The notes beneath the pieces are model-generated. The model was given only the letters and a program-made list of their open reading frames with translations, was not told where the DNA came from and made no database searches. From NCBI RefSeq assembly GCF_016862555.1, contig NZ_BONE01000023.1:51889-115888 (forward strand): a DNA stretch of 64,000 bases, given 5' to 3'. The DNA comes from Asanoa siamensis. GTDB taxonomy: Bacteria > Actinomycetota > Actinomycetes > Mycobacteriales > Micromonosporaceae. The position numbers and the translations under genes were made by a program. How positions within the stretch are numbered: position 1 is the first letter of the stretch; the number at the start of each line of letters is the position of its first letter. Below, one piece after another: positions 44,007 to 51,657 of the stretch.

Positions 44007-45716
44007 TCAGTGCGCGCCGTACCGCGACAGCGGCTCGACCAGCGAACGCTCCTCATAGGACAGATGCGAGAGCAGCGTGTCGGTGAGCAGGTCGACCTCG
44101 TCGCGCAGGCCCTTCAGGTCGCCCTTGCCACCCACCAGCGCGACCAGCGCCCGGTCCACCGCCTCGATCACCTCGTGGATGACCTTGTGCTCCTCCTCGA
44201 GCCGCAGCGTCACCGGGGCCAGCCGGGCGTCGGCGCGGCGCAGGTTCGGCAGCATCGAGGCGTCCTCGATGGTGTGGTGCGTGGTGACCAGCCGGCAGTA
44301 CGACTCGCAGTAGGTGCCGAGCGTCCAGTTGTTCTGGCGCAGCGTCATCTCGTTGATCGCCGAGCGCGCCTCGCCGATGCCGAGCATCCCGGCTTCGACC
44401 TGGTCGACCAGGTCGCGCACCTGGGCCAGCTCCTGGCGCAGGTGGTCGTGGATGTCGACGAGCTGCTGTCCGCGGGCCAGCTCGTGCCGCGTGTACGCGT
44501 GCTCCTCGTCGATCCGCGGCGCGATCGGGCGGGCGCTCTCGTCCCAGACCGTCCGGGCGGAGAGCCGCTTGCCGTCGTCCGGGGTCGGTGTCACCCCGAA
44601 GCCGGGGATCCCGCCGGCGACGGTGATCGACTCCCGGTTCGCTCCCGCCCGCCCGCCCGGCTCGCCGGCGCCGGTCGAGCCGGCTGCCCCGGTCTGCTCC
44701 CCCGCCCCGGTCGGCCCCGTGGCTCCGGTCGGCCCTGTGGTTCCAGTCGGCCCCGTGGTTCCAGTCGATTCCGTAGCTCCGGTCGGTTCTGTCGCTCCGG
44801 TCGATTCCGTCGCTCCGGTCGGCTTAGGGCGCGCCCGCTCCGCGGCCACCAACTCCCGCACCGCCGGCGCCACCTCGACCCCGAACCGCTGGATCGACGT
44901 CGGGTCGTCTCCGGCCAGGATGAACGTGCTCAGGCCGTGCACCAGCGCCAACTCCGCGAGCTGCTCCGCCCACTCGTCGGCGGTCCCACTGACGACACCA
45001 CCCGCTCCGCGCCCGAACCCGCCGCCGAAGTTGGCCAGCCGCCGGATGTCGGCCGGCGACCGGCCCGCCTTCACGGCAGCGTCGTCGATCAGCTTGTTCA
45101 TCTCCGGCAGCTGCTCGGTCTGCACGTAGCCGAGCGTCGGCAGCCACCCGTCCGCGAGCCGGCCGATCAGGCGGAGCATCCGCGGCTTGTAGGCGCCGAC
45201 CCAGATGTCGATGTCGTGCGCGGGCTCGGGACCGACCTTCGCACCGCGTACCTGGTAGTGCTTGCCGTCCACGCGTACCGAACGCCCGGTCTGGCCCCAG
45301 ATCCCCCGGATCACCGCGATGCCCTCCTCGAGCGCTTCGACCGACTCGGCCGGGGTGCGGTGCGGGCCGCCGTTGGCGACGATCGCGTCCCAGAACGCGC
45401 CGGCGCCCAGGCCCAGCTCGACCCGCCCGCCGCTGAGCAGGTCGAGGCTGGCGGCCGAGCGGGCGAGCACGGCCGGCGGGCGCAGCGGCAGGTTGGCCAC
45501 GTTGGGCGAGACCCGGATCCGCTCGGTCCGACCGATGATCATCGAGAGCAGGGTCCAGGTGTCGAGGAACCCCGCCTGGTACGGGTGGTCCTGCGCCGTG
45601 ACGAGGTCGAGGCCGGCCTGCTCGCTGAGCTGGGCGAGCGCGACGACCCGCTCCGGCGCGTCGGCGCGCGGGGTGATGAACGTCCCGAACAAGAGATCGT
45701 GCCCGTAGTCGGTCAC
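44007..45716 (-). CDS. Luciferase-like (F420/FMN-type) monooxygenase fused to a hemerythrin domain
   Basis: 569 aa. Residues 1-295 are an LLM-class TIM-barrel oxidoreductase (SEQAGLDLVTAQDHPYQ; GGRVELGLGAGAFWDAI; DIDIWVGAYKPRML), the group that often uses F420. Residues 300-353 form a linker of nine hexapeptides (TGATES, TGTTGP and variants). Residues 403-569 are a hemerythrin/HHE domain with likely diiron ligands H423/H425, H480/H481 with E484, H510/H514, and H551 with E555. GTG 45716 has GAGGAG 8 nt upstream. It shares an operator region with a MarR gene. Confidence 0.9.
   Translation of the reverse strand: MTDYGHDLLFGTFITPRADAPERVVALAQLSEQAGLDLVTAQDHPYQAGFLDTWTLLSMIIGRTERIRVSPNVANLPLRPPAVLARSAASLDLLSGGRVELGLGAGAFWDAIVANGGPHRTPAESVEALEEGIAVIRGIWGQTGRSVRVDGKHYQVRGAKVGPEPAHDIDIWVGAYKPRMLRLIGRLADGWLPTLGYVQTEQLPEMNKLIDDAAVKAGRSPADIRRLANFGGGFGRGAGGVVSGTADEWAEQLAELALVHGLSTFILAGDDPTSIQRFGVEVAPAVRELVAAERARPKPTGATESTGATEPTGATESTGTTGPTGTTGPTGATGPTGAGEQTGAAGSTGAGEPGGRAGANRESITVAGGIPGFGVTPTPDDGKRLSARTVWDESARPIAPRIDEEHAYTRHELARGQQLVDIHDHLRQELAQVRDLVDQVEAGMLGIGEARSAINEMTLRQNNWTLGTYCESYCRLVTTHHTIEDASMLPNLRRADARLAPVTLRLEEEHKVIHEVIEAVDRALVALVGGKGDLKGLRDEVDLLTDTLLSHLSYEERSLVEPLSRYGAH
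44658..44819. repeat. 18-bp coding repeats of the Thr-Gly linker
   Basis: Nine 18-bp units encode the TGxxxx hexapeptides. On the plus strand they read as CCGGTCGGCCCCGTGGCT-like units. The copies differ mostly at third positions. Confidence 0.8.
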
Positions 45717-45740
45717 TGGGGGTACTCCTCGATCAGACAC

Positions 45741-45783
45741 GGTTGACGCGTCAACCATAACGCAACTGGATGATGCGTCAACC
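45741..45783. promoter_or_regulatory. Paired MarR operators
   Basis: GGTTGACGCGTCAACC (45741-45756) is a perfect 16-bp palindrome; GGATGATGCGTCAACC (45768-45783) matches it at 14 of 16 positions, 27 bp away. The second lies over the -35 region of the marR-like gene; the first is 25 nt upstream of the monooxygenase start. Confidence 0.75.
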
Positions 45784-45789
45784 AATGGC

Positions 45790-45795
45790 TATCGT
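45790..45795 (+). promoter_or_regulatory. Leaderless -10 of the marR-like gene
   Basis: TATCGT begins 12 nt before ATG 45802. Confidence 0.55.
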
Positions 45796-45801
45796 CACAG
45801 C

Positions 45802-46308
45802 ATGGCCACCAACGGCACGCGCCCGCTGACTCCCCGGGAGGAGCGGGCCTGGGACGGCTACCGCCGCATGCAGGGGCTGCTCTCCAGCCAGCTCAACCGG
45901 CAGCTCATGGCCGACACCGGGCTCTCGGACGCCGACTTCGCGATCCTCTCCGCGCTGCTCGGCGCCCCCAGGCACCGGCTGCGCGGGCTGGCGCTGCGCT
46001 GTGAGGTGCAGTGGGAGAAGAGCCGCCTCTCCCACCACCTCGGCCGGATGCAGACCCGCGGGCTGGTGGTCCGCGAGGAGTGCGTCGAGGACTCGCGCGG
46101 TGCCGTGTTCCAGCTCACCCCGGAGGGCAAGGCCGCGGTCGAGGCGGCCACCGGCGACCGGGTCGCGGCCGTCCGGACGTACCTCCTCGATCTGTTGACG
46201 CCCGAGCAACTCGACGCGCTCACCGAGATCAGTGGCGCGGTGCTGGCCCGGCTGGCCGAGGACGACGCGCACCTGCGCGCGGCCGCGGAGCTCGCGCGGG
46301 CGGTCTAA
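45802..46308 (+). CDS. MarR-family transcriptional regulator
   Basis: 168 aa winged-helix protein: LSDADFAILSALLGAP, RGLALRCEVQWEKSRLSHHLGRMQTRGLVVREECVEDSRGAVFQLTPEG. The recognition helix and wing are both clear. Divergent from the monooxygenase-hemerythrin gene with two matched palindromes between them, so it likely represses both. Overlaps the next gene's end by 4 nt, convergent. Confidence 0.93.
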   Translation: MATNGTRPLTPREERAWDGYRRMQGLLSSQLNRQLMADTGLSDADFAILSALLGAPRHRLRGLALRCEVQWEKSRLSHHLGRMQTRGLVVREECVEDSRGAVFQLTPEGKAAVEAATGDRVAAVRTYLLDLLTPEQLDALTEISGAVLARLAEDDAHLRAAAELARAV

Positions 46309-47216
46309 CAGGGCGGCGTCGCCGCGGTGCAGAGCCAGGCGGCGGCCCGGGTGGCCAGCTTGCGGGTGCTGTCCGGCGGATCGCCGTTCACCTGCTCGAC
46401 GGTGGCGACCAGGTCACCGACGCGGAGCACGACGACGGTCGAGACACCGAGGTCGGTGTCCATCCGGCCGGCGTACGCGGTCATCCGGTGCTCGAACAGC
46501 AACGAGTCGTCGCCGGCGAAGCCCCGGTCGAGCAGCGACCAGGTGTGCGCCGTCTCCACCTTCATCTGCTTGACCACGGCGCCGCCGGCCTCGTCGTTGG
46601 TGGCTGACAGCGTCCCGGACGAGACGTACTTCCCGCACACCTCGGCGCCCCGGACGGCCTCGGTCATCAACTCGCGCGCCCCGCCGTCGGGCAGCCGCAA
46701 CACCGTCTGGTGCAGCACCGCCATCGCGGTCTCGGGCTGTCCCGGGACCTTCGGCGGATATCCCACGGTCTGCTGGCGGCGGAACTGGTACGCGCCCTGG
46801 TAGGTGCGCACCTTCGGGTACGCGGGGCACGGCTCGAGGGCGAACACCAGCCCGTCGACCGGCCGGTCCTGGTCGACCTCGACGCGGGAGACGACCAGGC
46901 CCGCGCCGACGTCCTCGGGGCCGAGGAGCGCCTCGGGCGGTATCCAGGCCGGGTCGCCGGGACCGACCGTGGTCGCGACGGGCTCCGGCAGCGACGGTTG
47001 GGCGGCGAACTCCGGCTGGGTCGCCGGTGGCTGATCGAAGGGGCGCGTCGCGGCCACCCAGACACCCGTGAACAGCACGAGTACGGACAGCGAGGCGGCC
47101 AGAACGCTCCGACGCGTACGGCGACGGGCCGACCGGCGGATCTCCTCGGCCGCCGGCCACCGCACCTGGCCCAGGTCGGCGGCGATCCGGGCGGCCAGGT
47201 CGCTGTCGTCAGGCAT
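46305..47216 (-). CDS. Membrane protein paired with an ECF sigma factor (anti-sigma-like)
   Basis: 303 aa. Short cytoplasmic head (about 1-36), one transmembrane helix (37-57) and an extracytoplasmic domain with a few Cys. It follows the sigma gene with an 8-nt overlap, the usual place for a regulator of SigE-type sigma factors. No zinc anti-sigma motif in the head, so the anti-sigma role is inferred from position only. Confidence 0.75.
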   Translation of the reverse strand: MPDDSDLAARIAADLGQVRWPAAEEIRRSARRRTRRSVLAASLSVLVLFTGVWVAATRPFDQPPATQPEFAAQPSLPEPVATTVGPGDPAWIPPEALLGPEDVGAGLVVSRVEVDQDRPVDGLVFALEPCPAYPKVRTYQGAYQFRRQQTVGYPPKVPGQPETAMAVLHQTVLRLPDGGARELMTEAVRGAEVCGKYVSSGTLSATNDEAGGAVVKQMKVETAHTWSLLDRGFAGDDSLLFEHRMTAYAGRMDTDLGVSTVVVLRVGDLVATVEQVNGDPPDSTRKLATRAAAWLCTAATPPC

Positions 47217-47703
47217 CGGCCACCTCCCCCAACTCGACGGAGAGCAGCCCGGCCAGCGCGACCCGGCCGCGGGCGAGGCGGGCCTTGACCGTGCCCTCGG
47301 GCGCGCCGGTCTCCCGCGCCACCTCGGCGACCGGCATGCCCATCAGGTAGTAGAGCGCGATCGCGGTGCGCTGCTCCTCGGGCAGGCGGCGCAGCGCGGC
47401 GACCACCTCGACGGTGTCGGTCGTCGGCGGCGGCACCGACTCGACGGCTCCGTGCCGCAGGTAGGCGCGGGCCCGGCTGCGCAGGCTGCGCCAGCGGCTC
47501 ACCGCGATCCGGGCGGCCACCACCCGCATCCACGCCTCGGGGTCGTCGTAGTCACGCACCGTCGACCAGCGCTGCCAGGCCCGGATGTAGGCCTCCTGGA
47601 CGGCGTCCTGCGCCTCCGACAGGTCGCCGGTCAGCACGTAGACGAAGCCGAGCAGCCGCTGCCGGCTGGCCCGGTAGAACTCGTCGAAGTCGGTGCTGTC
47701 CAC
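47209..47703 (-). CDS. SigE-family ECF RNA polymerase sigma factor
   Basis: 164 aa. Region 2 (FDEFYRASRQRLLGFVYVLTGDLSEAQDAVQEAYIRAWQRW) and region 4 (LRRLPEEQRTAIALYYLMGMPVAEVARETGAPEGTVKARLARGRVAL) are complete. Starts at GTG 47703 and overlaps the membrane protein by 8 nt. Typical of the SigE-like group expanded in actinomycetes. Confidence 0.94.
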   Translation of the reverse strand: MDSTDFDEFYRASRQRLLGFVYVLTGDLSEAQDAVQEAYIRAWQRWSTVRDYDDPEAWMRVVAARIAVSRWRSLRSRARAYLRHGAVESVPPPTTDTVEVVAALRRLPEEQRTAIALYYLMGMPVAEVARETGAPEGTVKARLARGRVALAGLLSVELGEVADA

Positions 47704-47739
47704 GAAGAGCTACACGCGTGGGTTGCGCGATCGGTTGCC

Positions 47740-48480
47740 TCAGGTGGTGATTCCCGCAGCCGACAGGATCGGGTCACCGAGCAGATACGCACCGACGACC
47801 AGGGCGAGCAGGGCGACGGCGCCGAACAGCGTGACCCAGAGCAGCGCCGGCACGTGGGTGACCCGGGCAAGCTGGTCGGCGTCGGAGTCCGGCAGACGGC
47901 CGCGGCTGCGCAGCGTCTGCAACTCGCCGACCGGGCGGACGCCGCCGATCAACAGGAACCAGACCGCGAGGTACGCGAAGATGGCCTGCACCTGCGGTGA
48001 GCCGAACCAGGACACCGCGAACACCACCGCACCCGTCAGGACGACCGAGAAGACGCCGTACGGGTTGCGGATCAGCACCAGCATCGCCAGCAGCAGCACG
48101 ACGGTGACCCAGAGCAGCAGCGTGATGTGGTTTCCGCCGAGCAGCACCGCGCCCCCGAGGCCGAGCAGTGACGGAGCCACGTACCCGCTGAACAGGGTGA
48201 CCGCCATCCCCGGCCCGGTCGGCCGCCCCGCGGAGAGCGTCAGGCCCGACGTGTCGGAGTGCAACCGGACGCCGCGCAGCCGGCGGCCGGTGAGCAGCGC
48301 CGCCAAGGCGTGACCGCCCTCGTGCGCGATCGTGATCGCGTTGCGCGCCACCCGCCACGGGCCGCGCACCGCGACCACCACGAGCGCCAGCACGGCGGTC
48401 ACCACGACCAGCCAGGAAGGTGGGTCGGGCTGGGCGCCGAACAGGCGATCCCAGATGTCGGTGACCTCGTCGAGCCGCAT
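47740..48480 (-). CDS. M50-family intramembrane zinc metallopeptidase
   Basis: 246 aa, about six transmembrane helices. The zinc motif HEGGH (in NAITIAHEGGHALAALLTG) is complete. After it come SGLTLSAGRPTGPGMAVTLFSGYVAPSLLGLGG, with Gly/Pro-rich turns typical of the YwhC-like M50B group. Next to an ECF/anti-sigma-like pair, it could act in regulated intramembrane proteolysis; this is inference. ATG 48480 with TACTGT 14 nt upstream. Confidence 0.88.
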   Translation of the reverse strand: MRLDEVTDIWDRLFGAQPDPPSWLVVVTAVLALVVVAVRGPWRVARNAITIAHEGGHALAALLTGRRLRGVRLHSDTSGLTLSAGRPTGPGMAVTLFSGYVAPSLLGLGGAVLLGGNHITLLLWVTVVLLLAMLVLIRNPYGVFSVVLTGAVVFAVSWFGSPQVQAIFAYLAVWFLLIGGVRPVGELQTLRSRGRLPDSDADQLARVTHVPALLWVTLFGAVALLALVVGAYLLGDPILSAAGITT

Positions 48481-48494
48481 GGCCCGCGACAGTA

Positions 48495-48695
48495 CTACGC
48501 GTCGCGCGCGACCGGCACTTTGTGCGCCCTACGGAACCGCGACCTGCAGCCGAAGGCGACGCCACCGGTGGCTACGCAGAGAAGGGCGATCAGCGCGGTG
48601 AGTCCCGCGTTGACCACGACGAGCATGAGGTCGCCGAGGGCGACCAGCGCCCAGAGCAGATAGCTCGGGAGAGTCCCGTGTCGCCGGTGAACCAT
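48495..48695 (-). CDS. 66-aa membrane protein
   Basis: Short gene with an almost ideal Shine-Dalgarno (AAGGAGGTG, 5 nt before ATG 48695). Two hydrophobic stretches (LPSYLLWALVALGDLMLVVV and GLTALIALLCVATGGVAFG) and a basic C-terminus. No family recognised. It lies between the M50 peptidase and the kinase, both on the same strand. Confidence 0.65.
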   Translation of the reverse strand: MVHRRHGTLPSYLLWALVALGDLMLVVVNAGLTALIALLCVATGGVAFGCRSRFRRAHKVPVARDA

Positions 48696-48745
48696 GTCGT
48701 CACCTCCTTCCGGTGCGCGGGTGTCATTACCCACCGGAAGGCTTT

Positions 48746-50878
48746 TCAGTCCCGCCGTGCTGGCTTGAACCCCTCGATGATGACGTCGAGCATCGGCCGG
48801 CTGGCCTGCCACTGGCTGTCGGGCGTGCTCCAGTAGATCGAGTACGCCTTGTTCCGCGCGGTGACGAAGCCGCGGTTGAGCACGTGCAGGCGGGTCCCGC
48901 TGTTGCTGGTGTAGGTGAACTCCCAGTCTGCGGCGGCTTTCCAGTAGTCGACGGTCTCGATCTGGATCCGGCGGTAGTTGGCGTAGCCGCTGCGCCGGTA
49001 CTGCTCGTTGGTCTCCCAGTCCTTCTTGGGATCGGGCTTCGGGTTGTTGGTCTGGTCGATCAGCAGGAAGCGGTTGCCGTTGGGCTCGGACCACCGGGCG
49101 CGGCCGCCGGAGTCGCGGCTGAACGTCCAACCCTCGGGCACGGGCACCTGGAAGCCGCTGCCGTCGTCGCGCATCCGCCAGCCCGCGGGCAGGGTGAACG
49201 CGGGCGGGCCGGCCGGGGAGGGCGGGGCTGTCGGCGGGGCCGTTGCCGGCTGGGTGGCGGCGGGCGTGGTCGCGGCCGGGGTGCTCTGGCTGGTGCCGGT
49301 GCTGGTGCCGGTCGTGGGATCGGTGCCGGCGCCGCGGTTGGTGGGCTGGTCGTCGTCGTTGCGGAGCATGAGCAGGACGACGGTCATCATGAGTACGACG
49401 GCCGCCAGCGCCGCCGCCAGGATGGCCAGGGAGGGGTTCCGCTGGTTGCGTTTGGCGGGCTGCGGGTCCGGGCGTCGGTCTGTCCGCTGTGGAACGTCGG
49501 TGGGCGGCGGCGGCGGTGGGACCGCGGCGCGCCCGGCCGGTGAGGTAGGTCGGGCGGCCGGGGAGGTCGGGCGGGCGGCCGGCGAGACCGGGCGGGTCGC
49601 CGGGGAGGTCGGGCGGGTCGCCGGGGAGACCGGGCGGGCGGTCGGGCCTGCCGGGGAGCCGGGCACGACGGGGGGCTGGGTGGCGGGCGGCGCCGAGGTC
49701 GGGGCCGCTGCGACGCCGGCTGCGGCCGCGGACGTCGGCGCGGCCGGGCTGGTGGGCGCGGCCGGGCTGGTGGGCGCGGCCGGGCTCGTGGGGGCGGCGG
49801 CAGGGGAGATCGGCCAGACGCCGGCGCCGGGTGGGTCGTGCGGGGTGCGCGGGCGCGGGGTGCGGGGTGCGGCCGGCGCGGGGCTCTGGGCGGCGGCTGG
49901 GCTCTCGGGTGCGGCCGGGCTCTGGGGTGCGGCCGGGCTCCGGGGTGCGGGCGCGGCCGGGGAGGCGGGGGCCGCGGGGAGCGGCGGGAAGCCCTGGCGG
50001 TCGCGGAACGCGGTGGGCCGGCGTACACCGTCGAGGAGCGGGCGTCGCTGCACGGTCTTGCGGCCGGACGCGCGGCGCAGCAGCCGGTCGGCCTCGTCCG
50101 GATCGATCCGGTCAGCGGGATCCTTGCGGAGCAGTCCATTGAGGACGGGCCGGAGCGCCCCGGCCCGGCGCGCGGGCGCCGGCGGCTCGGTGGCCAGCGC
50201 GGCGAGGGTGGCGAGGGCCGACGGCCGGGCGAACGGCGACTGGCCCTCGACCGCGGCGTAGAGCGTCGCCCCCAGGGACCACATGTCGGTGCGCGGCCCG
50301 GAGGTGCCGTCGCGGGCGCGCTCGGGCGCGATGTAGGCGGGCGAGCCGAGGACGAGGCCGGTGCGGGTGACGGTGGGGTCGCCCGGAATCGTGGCCAGGC
50401 CCCAGTCGGTGAGCACGACCCGACCGTCCTCGGCGAGCAGGACGTTGGCGGGCTTGATGTCGCGGTGCACGACGCCGGCCCGGTGCGCGGTGCGCAGGGC
50501 GGCGAGCATGGCGAGCCCGATCTCCGCGACGCGTACCGGTGGGAGGGGTCCGTCGTTGGCGATCACGTCCTGGAGCGACCGGGACGCGACGTACTCCATG
50601 ACGATCCACGGATCACCGTCGGTACGCAGGACGTCGAAGATGCGGACGACGTTGAGATGGTTGAGGCGGGCGATCGCCCGCGCCTCGCGCAGAGAGCGTT
50701 CCCGCATCTCCCGACGCTCGTCGTCGGTCAGTCCCGGCGGCGGGACAAGTTCCTTGATCGCGACCTCGCGGTGCAGAACCTCGTCGAGGGCACGCCAAAC
50801 CCGGCCCATGCCACCTTGCCCGAGCGGCTCGACGAGTCGATACCGGTCGGCGACGAGCGGCGGCTGAGTCATCGACAT
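48746..50878 (-). CDS. Transmembrane Ser/Thr protein kinase with extracellular domain
   Basis: 710 aa. Kinase domain about 13-275: glycine loop LGQGGMG, K42, catalytic HRD (138-140), activation segment GSPAYIAPE. The usual DFG is D158-W159-G160. A Pro/Ala/Ser/Thr-rich linker with TSPAAP and RPTSPA repeats follows, one transmembrane helix (about 480-505), and an extracellular domain of roughly 180 residues ending EGFKPARRD. It could sense an envelope signal. ATG 50878 used (GTG 50881, ATG 50872 possible); TACGGT lies 14 nt upstream. Confidence 0.92.
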   Translation of the reverse strand: MSMTQPPLVADRYRLVEPLGQGGMGRVWRALDEVLHREVAIKELVPPPGLTDDERREMRERSLREARAIARLNHLNVVRIFDVLRTDGDPWIVMEYVASRSLQDVIANDGPLPPVRVAEIGLAMLAALRTAHRAGVVHRDIKPANVLLAEDGRVVLTDWGLATIPGDPTVTRTGLVLGSPAYIAPERARDGTSGPRTDMWSLGATLYAAVEGQSPFARPSALATLAALATEPPAPARRAGALRPVLNGLLRKDPADRIDPDEADRLLRRASGRKTVQRRPLLDGVRRPTAFRDRQGFPPLPAAPASPAAPAPRSPAAPQSPAAPESPAAAQSPAPAAPRTPRPRTPHDPPGAGVWPISPAAAPTSPAAPTSPAAPTSPAAPTSAAAAGVAAAPTSAPPATQPPVVPGSPAGPTARPVSPATRPTSPATRPVSPAARPTSPAARPTSPAGRAAVPPPPPPTDVPQRTDRRPDPQPAKRNQRNPSLAILAAALAAVVLMMTVVLLMLRNDDDQPTNRGAGTDPTTGTSTGTSQSTPAATTPAATQPATAPPTAPPSPAGPPAFTLPAGWRMRDDGSGFQVPVPEGWTFSRDSGGRARWSEPNGNRFLLIDQTNNPKPDPKKDWETNEQYRRSGYANYRRIQIETVDYWKAAADWEFTYTSNSGTRLHVLNRGFVTARNKAYSIYWSTPDSQWQASRPMLDVIIEGFKPARRD

Positions 50879-50949
50879 CACCCAAAACCGTACCTGTGCC
50901 CGCCGAACGCCACACGGGCGGCAGTTGCTCATGTGACGTAGACCGACCG

Positions 50950-50955
50950 TACGCT
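50950..50955 (+). promoter_or_regulatory. Leaderless -10 of accE
   Basis: TACGCT begins 12 nt before ATG 50962. Confidence 0.55.
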
Positions 50956-50961
50956 GGCGGT

Positions 50962-51162
50962 ATGTCGGACGTACCCCTGTTCAGGGTCACCCGCGGAGCC
51001 CCCACGGCCGAGGAACTGGCTGCGCTGGTGGGGGCCCTGGCCACCCGTCGCCCCGCTCCCCCGACGGCTGTGCCGGATACGTCGCTTTGGTTGCGATCCG
51101 CCAGACCCGGCCCGCTGCTGCGCGGCCCCGGCGCCTGGCGCGCATCAGGCTTGCCGCGCTGA
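50962..51162 (+). CDS. accE: Acyl-CoA carboxylase epsilon subunit
   Basis: 66 aa. FRVTRGAPTAEELAALVGALATR and the C-terminal GPGAWRASGLPR are the hallmarks of the AccE/PccE family, small proteins that stabilise the actinobacterial acyl-CoA carboxylase. In mycobacteria accE5 follows accD5 immediately; here it is 7 kb away from accD. Start ATG 50962. Confidence 0.9.
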   Translation: MSDVPLFRVTRGAPTAEELAALVGALATRRPAPPTAVPDTSLWLRSARPGPLLRGPGAWRASGLPR

Positions 51163-51255
51163 AGTCGTCGCACATTCAGGGCTGCGCTTGATGGTGCTGT
51201 CGGTCTAGCCTCACGGTCAGCAACCACTTGGTGACCACTCGGGGAGGTGTCTCTG

Positions 51256-51657
51256 GTGGCGCTGTCCAACGAGGACCTCCCACCGACGTGGCTCCGCGAC
51301 TACGCGGCGATAGAGGCCGACATCCAACGCCTGGAAGACTTCGCCACCCAACTGGACGCCGAGGTCCGCGACAACTTCGCTCCCCACGTCGCGCCCATCT
51401 TCGACGACATCCTGACCGAGTTGCCCGGAGCATATTCGGATTTTCCGGAGTTGTTGGGTTTCCTCCAGAGCCATGCGGCATCGGCGCAGGACACGGCTTA
51501 TACGGTCTACTACTACCAGGACGTGACAGGCGGCTTCGCCGTCGCGGCCGGCGAGGTGAGCCGCAACTACCGCGACGCGGACGCCTTCTCGGCCGCGCGG
51601 GTAGCGGACGTCAAGACGGCGCTCGGCAAGACGGCAGCCGGGAGCACCGATGCGTGA
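51256..51657 (+). CDS. WXG100/EspC-like protein of the mycosin cassette
   Basis: 133 aa, helical, acidic. Two long helices likely (about 14-55 and 70-125). No classic WxG turn, but Y105-RDA-D109 fits the YxxxD/E secretion signal of type VII substrates. GTG 51256 has GGGGAGG 8 nt upstream (GTG 51247 is inside the ribosome site). Overlaps the next gene by 8 nt. Third positions are less G/C-rich than in flanking genes. Assignment rests on size, motif and neighbours. Confidence 0.6.
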   Translation: MALSNEDLPPTWLRDYAAIEADIQRLEDFATQLDAEVRDNFAPHVAPIFDDILTELPGAYSDFPELLGFLQSHAASAQDTAYTVYYYQDVTGGFAVAAGEVSRNYRDADAFSAARVADVKTALGKTAAGSTDA

